Part shown: piece by piece, positions 21,420-31,873 of the stretch | How positions within the stretch are numbered: position 1 is the first letter of the stretch | Layout: every line of letters starts with the position of its first letter | Notes under the pieces: generated by a model | What the model was told of the DNA's origin: nothing | Databases searched by the model: none | The model's input: only the letters and a program-made list of their open reading frames with translations | Translations under genes and position numbers: made by a program | Assembly: GCA_037447655.1 (NCBI GenBank) | Contig: JBBHKE010003218.1 | Coordinates: 105,711 to 169,710 of the forward strand | Reading direction: 5' to 3' | From: Zygnema cylindricum | Lineage: Eukaryota; Streptophyta; Zygnematophyceae; Zygnematales; Zygnemataceae | DNA: 64,000 nucleotides

Positions 21420-23503
21420 TTGACTTTCCCTTAGAAATGCAGCCACCCAGGCAGGCAAAAACTCTGACGAACTACACCCCTCTGCAGTCTGGACTTCCCC
21501 GAGTCTGTAGCAAAAATAATCACTGAAAATGGTCAACTGAATTAATAGTTATGGCTGGCCAAAGTTTGCCTTTTGTACAAATGCTCTCTGGGAGAGAGGT
21601 GGCAACCTACCTGAAATATTCTAAGTCCTAAACCCCACTCTAAACCCTCTAGTGCTGAGGTACGGACCTATCATATTACTGTATAGTATATAAAGGTACA
21701 GGTACCGTTGTACCTTTTGTTCGGCCATCGTACAACATGGCTAAAAAGTCAACGCATGTCCTATCCCGATTCGCTCTTATAATCCTCAGAATTCCTGCTT
21801 CCAAATCTTATCTCTCCACGTGGCGTCAGGTCATGCCACGTCAGAAAAACGGTACCGTACAGTAAAGTACAGGTGCCGGAGTACATTATGTACAAATAGT
21901 GTACGATATTGCCATAATGTGACATTTGTCACATTCGGATTTGTTGTGTTACGTTCCGGGGATTCCGCAACTTGTACGATTTCGCCACGTGTCATCCGAA
22001 GTGGTGACGTCCGCAAACCGCCAAATTATCCTTACGCGAAGCCGGCGCTAATCACGGCCGTCCGATTTATTTCGGCATTTCATACGGACAGTCGAAAAAA
22101 ATGTCCCTACTACTTGTTTCGTCCGGTACTTAAAAGTACAACTGTTTCTATGCCATATAAACCGTAATCTAGTTGAATTGAAAATCGTACCTGTAACTAT
22201 TTAAATATCTAACAAACCCTGTGTGTCCTAGCATTAGATGTATACTAAATGGACAAAGCTAATGGCTACTAGATGCTTGACGGACGGTAGGTGCCAGGAT
22301 TAATTTCTGGGTTCGTCAAATACCATTTTAGTAATCATAACTATTATCTACTTGTTGATATTTGAGTATTTTCTAGGTTTGTGCTATAATAGGAAAAATG
22401 TAAAGGCGGTCTACCTTTAACTCCCTTCACCAAGCCCCCACACTTGTTGTAGTCACTGAAGGCTGGGTAGGGTGATACAGCCATGGCTGCCTAAAGCTTT
22501 GTAGCAGACAGGTAGCAGAAAATAGATGGGTTTACTAAAACTATAAACGGACCCAAGAGTTGATCCTAATACCTGTCGTCTGTCAACATAGCCGTTAGAT
22601 TTGTCCGTTTAGTCTAGAACTAGTGCTAGGACGTATGCGGTTTGATAACTATATAAATCTGTACGCGTAGACGAATTCATTTAACGGCGCGAATAGATTC
22701 TTAGCACATAGATACAGTTTAGAGTAGTACGATTTATGGTACTTCACGAAACTAATACCGCGCATTTGTTTCGTCGGCGAAACAAATACCGCGCACATAT
22801 TTTCGACGGGGAGAATTAAATGCTGGAATTAATCGACGGCCATGGTACGAACCGAGATTCCGGAATGGCCGCCTTGGCGTTTTGAGACGCCACCACTTCG
22901 GATGACACGTGGAAATGCGCTGGAGGATTGCGGAATCTCTAGAACGCAAGATAACAAGTTTAGATGTGACATTTGTCACCTCTTTGGTCTTGTCGTACAG
23001 TTTCCTTATAGAAAGTACTCCGGCGCCTGTACTTTTATGTACGTTACAGTCCTGTGATTGGCGCCGTACTTCAGTAGAAGGGGTTAAGAGAGGGACTAGA
23101 ACTTAGAATATTTCTGGTAGGTAGATGCCTCTCCTAGAGAGCACCTTGTATAAATGGCAAACTTTGGCCAGCCATAACTATCAACTCAGTTGACCAAATT
23201 AAGTGATTCTTTTTGCTGCGGACTCAGGGGAGTCTAGGCTACACACACAAGTAGTCTGTCACAGTTTTGCCTGCCTGGGTGGCTGCATTTCTAAGGGAAA
23301 GTCAAAGTGGGTGAATGTGTCCAAATCTCATATTCTAACTTTGCATTCTGTGGTGGAACTAAGCACACATAAATTCTTATTTCACAGGGGTGAAGCTATA
23401 TTGGGGTTCTGATTGTCAAGGGGTCAGTCATTTGGGTTTATATCAAATTGGAGTCGGCACTCTCTAGATTAGCGTCCTTTGGACTTGCGAATTGTGTGTG
23501 GCA

Positions 23504-25390
23504 ATGGAGCCTATAGAATTTCAGGTTATGGGCCCACCATCTAGGGTGCCTATATTTGATGGAGCACACTTCACTTATTGGGAGTTCACGATGGAAGGAT
23601 TGCTTTTGGAGAAGCACTTATGGGGAATTGTTTCGGGATAAGTGAGGTGTCCGCCAACGGGCTTTGGAGGAGCTCACTATGGAGAATCATCTGGGGCTGC
23701 CTAGAAAACCAACCGGAGTTCAGATGCAACGGAAGGTGAATGGAAAATCATTACGGTAGAAGGGGATATAGGGGAGAAGGATAAAGGGACACCTATGGTG
23801 AGGGGAGCTAGGCTCTCCCCTACGGTTCCACTTGTGGGGGTTATAACTGAACCAAAAACTGATGAAAATGATAGAAAAATTTGGGAATATAAAAACACTA
23901 TAGCAAAACATCTCATACTTAGATATGTGTCTAAGTCTATAGCTATCACTCTTTTAAATCTAACCAAGTCATCGGAAATTTGGGACACACTAATTCAGAT
24001 TTATAAGAGTGAGACTATACAGAGGCAACAGTTAGTAAAACAAGAAATAGAGGCCTATGTTTATAAAGGCGGTAGCATGATAGAGTTTTGCAATGATATT
24101 GCTGCATTATATGTTGAGCTTGCTAGTGCGGGGTATGTAGAATCTGAGGAGAGAAAGATTAATACACTAATCATGAAGCTCCTAGATGAGTACGAAGACA
24201 TTATTTACCGTATGCAGGGAATGGATGTCTCCTCATGGACTTAGAGCATTACCATGGGGATAATTCTTGTTAGGGAAAGCACTTTGGAGCTTCGCAGGGG
24301 AAGTGACAGGGTGACTGCATTTACAGCTGGTGGTGACAGGCGGAAGCGTGATGTGAGGAATGGCGGTGACGAGCGGAACCGTGATGAGAGGAAGAAAGAC
24401 AAAGGTAAACCTTATTGGAACTTTGGTGGAAAGAGAGGGAGAGGAAAAGAACGAGAGCTTTGAAACAAAGGGTTTGCTTCGCTTGTAGGAAAGCGGGTCA
24501 CTATATGGAGGAGTGTCCTCGTTTAGATGAACTTAGAAGTTGGAGTGTCAATGAGGAGGAAGGAGGGGAAGAGGAGAAAGAGGATGAAGAAATCTTGGAG
24601 CTTCTTCACATCGGTAGAATGGAGAAGAGAGAAAAGTACACAGAAATTCCACAAAGGCAACAGTGTGCTTTTGGAGGTATAAGGGAAGTAAAGAGAGAGG
24701 GGGTACTAGAGGATGTTGAGGAGTGTAAAGTTTATGACTTAGAAATGAGAGAGTTAGATGTAGGATCCATAAGTGAAAACGGGAAAAATAAAATTAATGA
24801 GGATAATTTTATAGGTATTTTGGAATTAGAAAACTGGTCGTAAAGGGAGACTTCAACGGATTCCGAGAAAAGGGGAGAAGTGAAACTAGAAGGGGTTTTA
24901 AAGGATAAGGGAGAAGAGGAATATTTAATGAAAGGTTTAGGGGAGGATAAATATTTATTGGGAATAAATTTAGAAAGAGAGTGGAAAGAAATACATGGGA
25001 GAGAGTGAGGAAAGTTCAATTTTTTCGGGTAATGGGTTTGACATCACTGTAGGGAGTGATGGCATTTATGAAGGTGTGCCTGTAAAAGGGTAAGCACCTG
25101 GGCATGTGTTGCAGATTGGAGATGGGGCTGGCTGTTTGAATAGCAAGAGGGAAATCGGATTTAGTGTGGATGGAAAAGATATGAGATGGATAAAATCTTT
25201 GCTCAGATTTATGAAAAGTGGGATGCTAAATAAAATGTGTGATGCAATTATTTCAGTTCATCTAATGCACTGTTTCAAGGACGAGAGTATTTTCTTAAAG
25301 TTTTATGAAAAGAAAAGGAAAATAAATAAAAAGAGCAAGAGGGAAAGAGAGTGTGTGTTTATTTGTGTGAGGGAGTCGAAAGGAAAATAG
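23504..25390 (+). pseudogene. Gag (UBN2-like) with CCHC knuckle and RNase H remnant, frameshifted
   Basis: The frame opens inside the LTR end (MEPIEFQ) and crosses the primer-binding site (VMGPPSRVPIFDG), then FTYWEFTMEGLL, before a TAA near 23639. The Gag core resumes at 23795-24244 (DRKIWEYKNTIAKHL, then VKQEIEAYVYKGGS and FCNDIAALYVEL), which corresponds to the UBN2/Copia-type Gag. A basic repeat linker (GGDRRKRDVRN) follows, then a zinc knuckle CFACRKAGHYMEEC in another frame (24415-24843), then an acidic tract. The last block, 25106-25390 (MLQIGDGAGC, then MRWIKSLLRFM), aligns in order with the end of Copia RNase H but has lost its catalytic acids. Several stops and shifts make this copy inactive. 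Confidence 0.8.
23524..23539 (+). promoter_or_regulatory. Half-tRNA primer-binding site, plus gag element
   Basis: GGTTATGGGCCCACCA follows the 5' LTR with no gap. It is the complement of the anticodon arm of eukaryotic initiator tRNA-Met, whose conserved GGG/CCC pairs bracket the CAU anticodon. Drosophila copia, yeast Ty5 and Volvox Osser are known to prime with this internal half. The ATG at 23528-23530 is the complement of the anticodon. Confidence 0.8.
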
Positions 25391-25601
25391 ACTAGAAAAT
25401 AAGGGGAGTGTTGATATTTCAGTATTTTCTAGGTCTGTATTATAATAGGAAAAATGTAGAGGCGGTCTACCTTTAACTCCCTTCACCAAGCCCCCACACT
25501 TGTTGTAGTCACTGAAGGCTGGGTAGGGTGATACAACCATGGCTGCCTAAAGCTTTGTAGCAGACAGGTAGCAGAAAATAGATGGGTTTACTAAAACTAT
25601 T

Positions 25602-25665
25602 AACGGACCCAGAAATTGATCCTGGTACCTGCCGTCCGTCAACATAGCCGTTAGCTTTGTCCGTT
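25602..25665 (-). ncRNA. tRNA-like segment, antisense, in the gag-element LTR
   Basis: On the minus strand AACGGAC at the 5' end pairs with GTCCGTT at the 3' end over seven bases. Between them lies a T-arm-like stretch CCAGGATCAATTTCTGG whose middle resembles a B box. The corresponding site in the 5' LTR is at about 22551-22614. No canonical anticodon arm can be assigned, so this is a decayed tRNA-derived insert rather than a gene. Confidence 0.45.
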
Positions 25666-26564
25666 TACTCTAGGACTAGTGGTAGGACGTATGCGGTTTG
25701 ACAACTATATAAATCTGTACGCGTAGACGAATTCATTTAACGGCGCGAATAGATTGTTAGCACATAGATACAGTTTAGAGTAGTACGATTTATGGTACTT
25801 CACGAAACTAATACAACGCATTTGTTTCGTCGGCGAAACAAATACCGCGCACATATTTTCGACGGGGAGAATTAAATGCTGGAATTAATCGACGGCCATG
25901 GTACGAACCGAGATTCCGGAATGGCCGCCTTGGCGTTTTGAGACGCCACCACTTCGGATGACACGTGGAAATGCGCTGGAGGATTGCGGAATCTCTAGAA
26001 CGCAAGATAACAAGTTTAGATGTGACATTTGTCACCTCTTTGGTCTTGTCGTACAGTTTCCTTATAGAAAGTACTCCGGCGCCTGTACTTTTATGTACGT
26101 TACAGTCCTGTGATTGGCGCCGTACTTCAGTAGAAGGGGTTAAGAGAGGGACTAGAACTTAGAATATTTCTGGTAGGTAGATGCCTCTCCTAGAGAGCAC
26201 CTTGTATAAATGGCAAACTTTGGCCAGCCATAACTATCAACTCAGTTGACCAAATTAAGTGATTCTTTTTGCTGCAGACTCAGGGGAGTCCAGGCTACAC
26301 AGAGGAGTAGTCGATCAGAGTTTTTGCCAGTATTAAACCGGCTTCACGTGCTAATCCAACACCCCCCCTCACGGGAAAGCCGGTGAAACCATCCGCAATC
26401 CCGCTGGCTCCGATACCATGTTAGATTTCCTAGAAATCTGGTCTGTTTGGCACAGTGGTAGTGCGTTCGCAGCTGAAGTGAAAGGTCCCAGGTTCGAACC
26501 CTGGCCGGCTCAATTTTCCCAAGTGTGGGACATGCCGAATCCCGGATTTCTAAGAAATCTAACA

Positions 26565-26577
26565 TGGTATCGGAGCC
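26565..26577 (+). promoter_or_regulatory. TRIM primer-binding site (tRNA-iMet 3' end)
   Basis: TGGTATCGGAGCC abuts the LTR end. It differs by one base from the complement of the mature 3' end of plant initiator tRNA-Met. The same site recurs at 26850 (TGGTATCGGAGC), and inverted at 26406-26418. It is a different part of the tRNA from that used by the gag element. Confidence 0.8.
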
Positions 26578-26725
26578 AGCGGGATTGCGGATGGTTTGAC
26601 CGGCTTTCCCGTGAGGGGGGGTGTTGGATTGGCACGTGAAGCCGGTTTAATACGGGGTAGAATATGAAATATCTATACTCGAGCCGCCCGTAAGAAAAGG
26701 GTACGGACCCGCCAGTCTCTACATC

Positions 26726-26797
26726 GAGCTGGTGGCACAGTGGTAGTGCGTTCGCAGCTGAAGTGAAAGGTCCCAGGTTCGAACCCTGGCCGGCTCA
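26726..26797 (+). ncRNA. tRNA-like body inside TRIM LTR (copy 2)
   Basis: 72 nt with a seven-pair acceptor stem (GAGCTGG/CCGGCTC, one G-U), a D stem GCAC/GTGC, an anticodon stem TTCGC/GTGAA, and a T arm CCAGG-TTCGAAC-CCTGG, with discriminator A. A box TGGCACAGTGG and B box GGTTCGAACCC both fit the RNA polymerase III consensus. The anticodon loop AGCTGAA would give CTG but lacks the U33 expected of working tRNAs, so it is treated as a promoter-bearing tRNA mimic rather than a tRNA gene. Confidence 0.75.
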
Positions 26798-27010
26798 ATT
26801 TTCTCAAGTGTGGGACATGCCGAATCCCGGATTTCTAGGAAATCTAACATGGTATCGGAGCTTGCGGGATTGCGGATGGTTTGACCGGCTTTCCCGTGAG
26901 AGGGGGTGTTGGATTGGCACGTGAAGCTGGTTCAATACGGGGTAGAATATGAAATATCTATACTCGAGCCGCCCGTAAGAAAAGGGTACGGACCTGCCAG
27001 TCTCAACATC

Positions 27011-27082
27011 GAGCTGGTGGCACAGTGGTAGTGCGTTCGCAGCTGAAGTGAAAGGTCCCAGGTTCGAACCCTGGCCGGCTCA
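27011..27082 (+). ncRNA. tRNA-like body inside TRIM LTR (copy 3)
   Basis: Identical in extent and folding to 26726-26797. A third, 5'-damaged version lies at about 26451-26522, where the acceptor stem's 5' side has been replaced at the inversion junction. Confidence 0.75.
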
Positions 27083-27559
27083 ATTTTCCCAAGTGTGGGA
27101 CATGCCGAATCCCGGATTTCTAGGTAATCTAACAGCCTGCCTGGGTGGCTGCATTTCTAAGGGAAAGTCAAAGTGGGTGAATGTGTCCAAATCTCATATT
27201 CTAACTTTGCATTCTGTGGTGGAACTGAGCACACAGAAATTCTTATTTCACAGGGGTGAAGCTATATTGGGGTTCTGATTGTCAAGGGGTCAGTCATTTG
27301 GGTTTATATCAAATTGGAGTCGGCACTATCTAGATTAGCTTCCTTTGGACTTGCGAATTGTGTGTGGCAATGGAGCCCATAAAATTTCACTACTCTTGTC
27401 TCTCTGGAGAGCTTAGGCAGCCATGGCTCTAGCTCCCTCTCCAGCCTTTAGTGACTACAACAAGTGCGGGGGCTTGGAGAAGGAGGTTAGAGACAGACTG
27501 CCTCTACTACTTTTCTATCCTAGAACAGACCTAGAAAATACATAAATATCAACATGTAG

Positions 27560-28353
27560 ATGTTTAGGGTTTGTGACATTTTGAAGTCACGCATACTTAT
27601 GATAGCGTCGACGTCACAAATTCCAAAACATCCCGCCATGGTTTCCCAATTTTGTTTTTCCGTCCTTTCTCACTCTACTTACCACCAAAATAAGTTAAAA
27701 GACAACCAAAATAAATATTTTATATAGATCTGTCATTTGATATCTTTCTTGCCTTTTTTCATTGTAAGAATTGTGATATAGACCCGTTAGTGGGAGAGGG
27801 GGAGAGAGTGAGGCGCTTTCACAGACTTCGCTTTTGCGAAATGGCGTCCTTTCGTCGAAAACCCCCTCCACGGCCGCTGAACGAAAAAAAGCGCACAAAA
27901 AAAAGTCACGCACAGGCTGGAAACGTGCGGTGGGTTTTTTTTTGGGTACTCCGCGCTCAAAAATTGTAAAAAACTTTCGGCACGTGTGACAGCATCTGCC
28001 TATTCATTTACCTCATGGGACTTTATTTAAAATCACCTCGCGAGGTGATTTTAATAAAGTTTGAAGATGAGCTAGAGGGACGCGAAATTGGGTCAAAATG
28101 CGCTAGACGACAAACTGCTTCGCGCTAGACGACAAATTGCAGTACATTTAAAGTTGTAAGGTAACTCAACTTGTACGGTGTCAATTTTATTTTTTTGGTA
28201 CGGCTGCGATTTTTTTTTCTAAGCTATGGAGGAAAACGACAGAAATAACTGTAACATTAGCACATGCGAAAGTACCCTAACTCGTGTATGAATGTGTGGC
28301 GCCACGACAAAAGTACTTTCCCGTAAAATCGATGCGATTTAAATACGGTTTTA
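27560..28353. other. Intergenic stretch with a palindrome
   Basis: Contains the palindrome AAAATCACCTCG/CGAGGTGATTTT at 28029-28052, and a tandem pair CGCTAGACGACAAA near 28101-28138. No exon recognised. Confidence 0.4.
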
Positions 28354-29822
28354 GGGTACGTCCCCATGTATTAAAGTATCAACTTTAACCTGTCGTTTTC
28401 ACCCAAAATGCAGTTCCGTACGAGAAAAACTTTAGCCGTACAAAGGAATCAATTCTTTACAAGTATTGCAAACTTCAAGTCGATACTTTAAATGTACTTC
28501 ATGTTTGTCGTCATGTGATTGCATTTTGGCGTTTTCTTTTTTTCGACCCCCGGGCAAAAGAATCTAGCCCGTCAAAAAACTTCATCAAAAATCACCTCGC
28601 GACCTGATTTAAGGGAAAGTACCGCCCGAACAACGAATGAAAAATGACCCACGCACGCGCCACACGAGTGGACAAAATTCTGTATGAGGGAGAGTACTCG
28701 CTATTTTTCTCCCTGTCTGTCACGTGCATGTACGGAAAAACGAGGAGGTACGGAAAAAAAATCTGCTGGGGTCTCGGACGTCCAATTTCATTCATGAGTC
28801 CTCGGTATAATTTTGCATCGTCGTCGCCTCTCCCTTCTCCCTCTAATAGCCTGTTCCCACCGGAGAAAATTTCACTTCCGCAACAGACGGGCGTTCGAAT
28901 AATCTACAAATTTACGAGAACCGATTTTTTTGTTTTTGGAAAATTTCGGAAAACCGTACAAACTAACTTCCTCAAAATATTGGGGGATATTGAAGTTGGG
29001 TTAAAGTAGCGTAATTTTTTGAAACAGGCCAACGGTAACCCGAAAAGCTGACGTAGCAAAAACAACATCCGAACGGCTATTTCGTTGTAATCGCGCAAAA
29101 AAGTTGCAGGACTCTGAACCACCGTCGTCTTTCGAATGACGTCAAAGCGTGCGATCTGATTAGTAAGTTTGAAAATCTGCAGGTTTGTTTTCACGCCTTT
29201 ATTTTATGACGTCAAAGTGTGTGACGTGTCACAAGACACCTTCAATCGGAGAAAAAACCCAAAAATCTTGGTGTGAACAAGACCCGATTTCCAATGAGTT
29301 TTCGGAAAATCATCGGAATGGGCAAAAGGTTACAAATGCTCCGGTGGGAACATGCTATCACACTATCACTTTTATCTCACACTTTTTAGAATGAGGCACG
29401 ACAAAAAATGTATGAAACGAAAGATATTTGAAAAATAATGATTTTGACTACCTCTATGTATATTTTTATGGCAAGTAGAGCGAAAAAAGCAGAGAAAACG
29501 AAATCGGGTATCCATGGCCGAAAGTTCTTGAATATGTGACGTCACAACTGAGTGTGACGTCACAATGTTACAAAACCCTAAACATCTGCCATGTTACAAA
29601 ATTACAAAAATGTAGACGTCTACAACTGTCGCTGTTTTTGTTGGCGTCACTAATTTCGTAGTCGTCGTCAACCGTCACAAAGTTGTACCTACGTCTACAA
29701 CCGTCACATGTCAAAGTTCTGATTTCATTTTCGCACACAGGGACGCTTTTCAAAGTTGTACGGAACACTTCACTACAGTCCAAAGTACTTTTTCAAAGTA
29801 TCGCTTACATGGGGACGTACCC
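28354..29822. mobile_element. PIF/Harbinger-like element H3, TSD TTA
   Basis: A 1469-bp element with ends GGGTACGTCCCCATGT and ACATGGGGACGTACCC (perfect 16-bp inverted repeat), flanked by TTA at 28351-28353 and 29823-29825. It contains another inverted-repeat element at 28847-29357. No transposase was recognised. Confidence 0.85.
28847..29357. mobile_element. Inverted-repeat element nested in H3 (511 bp)
   Basis: Ends TAGCCTGTTCCCACCGGAG and CTCCGGTGGGAACATGCTA are inverted with one mismatch in 19. The superfamily is unassigned; a target duplication could not be separated from the ends. Confidence 0.6.
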
Positions 29823-29854
29823 TTAGCCAGTAAACTTTCCGTACTTGAAATTAA

Positions 29855-30842
29855 ATGCGTCTGTCGTACATTTTTACGACTTTTGTTTTTACCTGTGTAC
29901 GGATAACGTTATTGTACGTTCAATGCTCTGAACATAGGTTAATACCGGTTTTCAAGCTATCAAGGTACGGTTCGTTATACGGCACGTCCATCGATCTCAT
30001 TATTGTACAGTACTATACAGTACATTACAGTATAGTACAGTACAGTACAGTACAGTACTGTACTGTACTATCTCTGTTCGTTCACCGACAAGCGCTCATT
30101 AATGTCCGCACGCCCCTTTGTAAGTTTGGATAGCGATGAGGATCCGCTGCCAAAGCCCTTGCAGACCCTGGCAGACCCTTGGGGAAGATTGCAGAATCCG
30201 TACATCTTGATGTCGGCTACTGGATCTGACGTGTCCTGGGAACACTCGCCGTCCAATGATATGCGTCAGGCTTTTGCGATCTTTTGGGCCAGCTTCCAGG
30301 TTCAGGCTGCCGGCTGGCTGCCCCCGTTCTTGCCGGCAGGTTAGGTCAGCTACAGAGACGTGACTGTGATTTGTACTTCGAATTACTTCTTGATTTGTCG
30401 TTTACAGTAACATCTTAGTGACTAGTATCGATTTGAAATCGGTGATTATCGATTCTCCAAATGAAAGAAGGTTCCGATCTTCATTCACATGGCGCAATCG
30501 CTTCACTTTTTGAAATATCGACAATGCTAATCGAGAATCCGCCGACATTAATTGGGTTTTTAACAAAATACATGTCGAGTTACGACCCATGTATTCGATG
30601 TCCACTGTAAAATTGACCGTCAATTTAAACGATGGAGGTTTAGATGAGAATCGGACGACCCCGTTTCAATAGTGAGCCGAATGGTTTTTTCGGCAACTAT
30701 TTTACGACATGTGTGTTTGTGCAAACAACGCAATTTAAGAAAGTGCCCATACAGCATATTGTGTGCACGTAACTGTGCACACCTTATAATTTTGTAAGAA
30801 ATAAAGGATACCACTTTTTAATTTAACAGTTTGACGTAATGA
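29855..30842. other. Intergenic stretch with GTACT microsatellite
   Basis: 30003-30068 is a run of TACAG and its complement (palindromic TACAGTACTGTA words). A GC-richer ORF at 30102-30344 (80 codons) begins MSARPFVSLDSDEDPLP and matches no family I know. Confidence 0.4.
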
Positions 30843-31050
30843 GGGTGAAGTTCCATTAGACGAAAAGTGAGGTTGTTTACAAAAATTCGGACCTCTCCAT
30901 ACTACGCCGTATGACTTATTTTGTTTTTATGCGGAAAACAACATTACAGCGAATCTTGCTAAAATTCTCCAAAAGGTTGGGAATTAACATTGACCGTTGG
31001 ATTTTTTTTCGCGAAGCATTCGCTTCGAAAGTTTTTGTAATTGGTGATGT

Positions 31051-31873
31051 TAGTCTTGGATATCGGATAAATTCATATCGCGATAATTTCGATATTCAAT
31101 ATATCGAATATCGATCGAGCAGAATCTTCGATATATCGTACCGGGACCAACATAAAATATCGCGATATATATCGCGATATATAGTATTTTTTAAATTTAA
31201 TATTTACTATTTTAATATAATATGTTATTTTAGCGAAAAATACAAAATGGCTGATACGCCACGTACGACGTCATTTTCGTTCCGTGACTTAAAGGTAGAC
31301 GCCGCAAAATCTAACCGACAAAAAAGTACAAATTCGGTAATTCATATAATTACTTATTTGGGGTATAGTTACATGAGGTCCTTGTAATAGTACGGACAGC
31401 AAATTTTAGGCATCGGTTAACATCACGTATATTATGTAAATAAGTTTTTACATACGGGTTTTGATCTGAGTGGTTCCTTGTAAGTTGATGATCAAATCTC
31501 TAAAATCATCAAAGATTTGAAAACCGACCATTTTCGTATGGAAATCCGTACTTGCGCATTACGTACGTGTACTTCGCAAGTGTACTGTACCGAATCAATG
31601 TACCTCAGAGATCTCCTTCACTCTGCTGACTTTAATGAAAAAACTGTATTTCTTTTCAGCAAATTTTCTGCGGTCACCTTGTCCGAAGCCACTTGACTTT
31701 GGAGACCTGTGATATATTTTTTTTTTAATGCCTCGATATATTGGAGATACGATATATCGGCAATATATCGAGATATTTTTCTTTTCAATATATCGAAGCG
31801 ATATATCGAATATCCGATACCTAAAATCCATATATATCGAATATCGGCAAAAGGTCCTCGATACCCAACGCTA
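31051..31873. mobile_element. hAT-like MITE, family 2 (823 bp), 8-bp TSD
   Basis: Begins TAGTCTTGGATATCGG and ends CGATACCCAACGCTA. Flanked by GGTGATGT at 31043-31050 and 31874-31881. Its middle carries many CGATATATCG words. Removing it and one duplication restores a 40-bp perfect palindrome in the host DNA. Confidence 0.85.

Larger units (their letters stand above)
26331..27134 (+). mobile_element. Tandem TRIM array with tRNA-bearing LTRs
   Basis: Plus-oriented LTRs: a 5'-truncated one ending at 26564, then 26622-26849 and 26907-27134, both exactly 228 bp and running from TGTTGG to TCTAACA. They are separated by two 57-bp interiors (26565-26621, 26850-26906) that contain only a primer site and a G-rich purine tract. 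The left end (26331-26438) is an inverted piece: 31 bp of LTR start, a 57-bp interior and about 20 bp of LTR end, on the minus strand. Flanks GCCAG and GCCTG look like a 5-bp duplication with one change. It lies in the 3' LTR of the gag element. No protein is encoded. Confidence 0.85.
22353..27389 (+). mobile_element. Gag-only LTR retrotransposon (TR-GAG type), plus copy
   Basis: The 5' LTR 22353-23523 (1171 bp) and 3' LTR 25409-27389 start TGTTGATATTT and end TTTCA. The 3' LTR is longer by the 804-bp TRIM block at 26331-27134; removing it and a 5-bp duplication leaves 1172 bp, which agrees with the 5' LTR. Target duplications are CTACT at 22348-22352 and 27390-27394. The purine tract AAAATAAGGGGAG precedes the 3' LTR. 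The interior (1.9 kb) carries a broken gag, a CCHC knuckle and a C-terminal remnant related to Copia RNase H, but no protease, integrase or RT core, so the element is non-autonomous. Classified near Ty1/Copia from Gag and primer site. Confidence 0.9.
20098..27554 (-). mobile_element. Solo LTR (about 1.3 kb) interrupted by two insertions
   Basis: On the plus strand it opens TGAAATTATATGGG and closes AAATATCAACA, so the LTR reads TGTTGATATT...TTTCA on the minus strand. Exact 5-bp duplications TGTAG lie outside (20093-20097 and 27555-27559). Its pieces are 20098-20319, 21425-22352 and 27395-27554; together they give roughly 1310 bp, related to but longer than the LTRs inserted in it. No internal region of its own is present, so it is a solo LTR left by LTR-LTR recombination. 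Confidence 0.85.

Noticed and set aside
22752-23106. Overlapping ORFs of 65-75 codons repeated at 25808-26162
   Set aside because: They are identical because the two LTRs are identical; short, in both strands, and without a known domain.
26726-26797. Functional tRNA gene
   Set aside because: The fold is good but the anticodon loop lacks U33, and the segment is repeated as part of an LTR; treated as a tRNA-like promoter module.
26331-27134. Cassandra-type 5S rRNA LTR
   Set aside because: I looked for a 5S-like segment and saw a tRNA-like one instead.
22353-27554. DNA transposon with terminal inverted repeats of about 150 bp (TGTTGATATT at both ends)
   Set aside because: The apparent inverted repeat comes from a plus-oriented LTR element sitting inside a related minus-oriented solo LTR; separate target duplications (CTACT, TGTAG) show two insertions.
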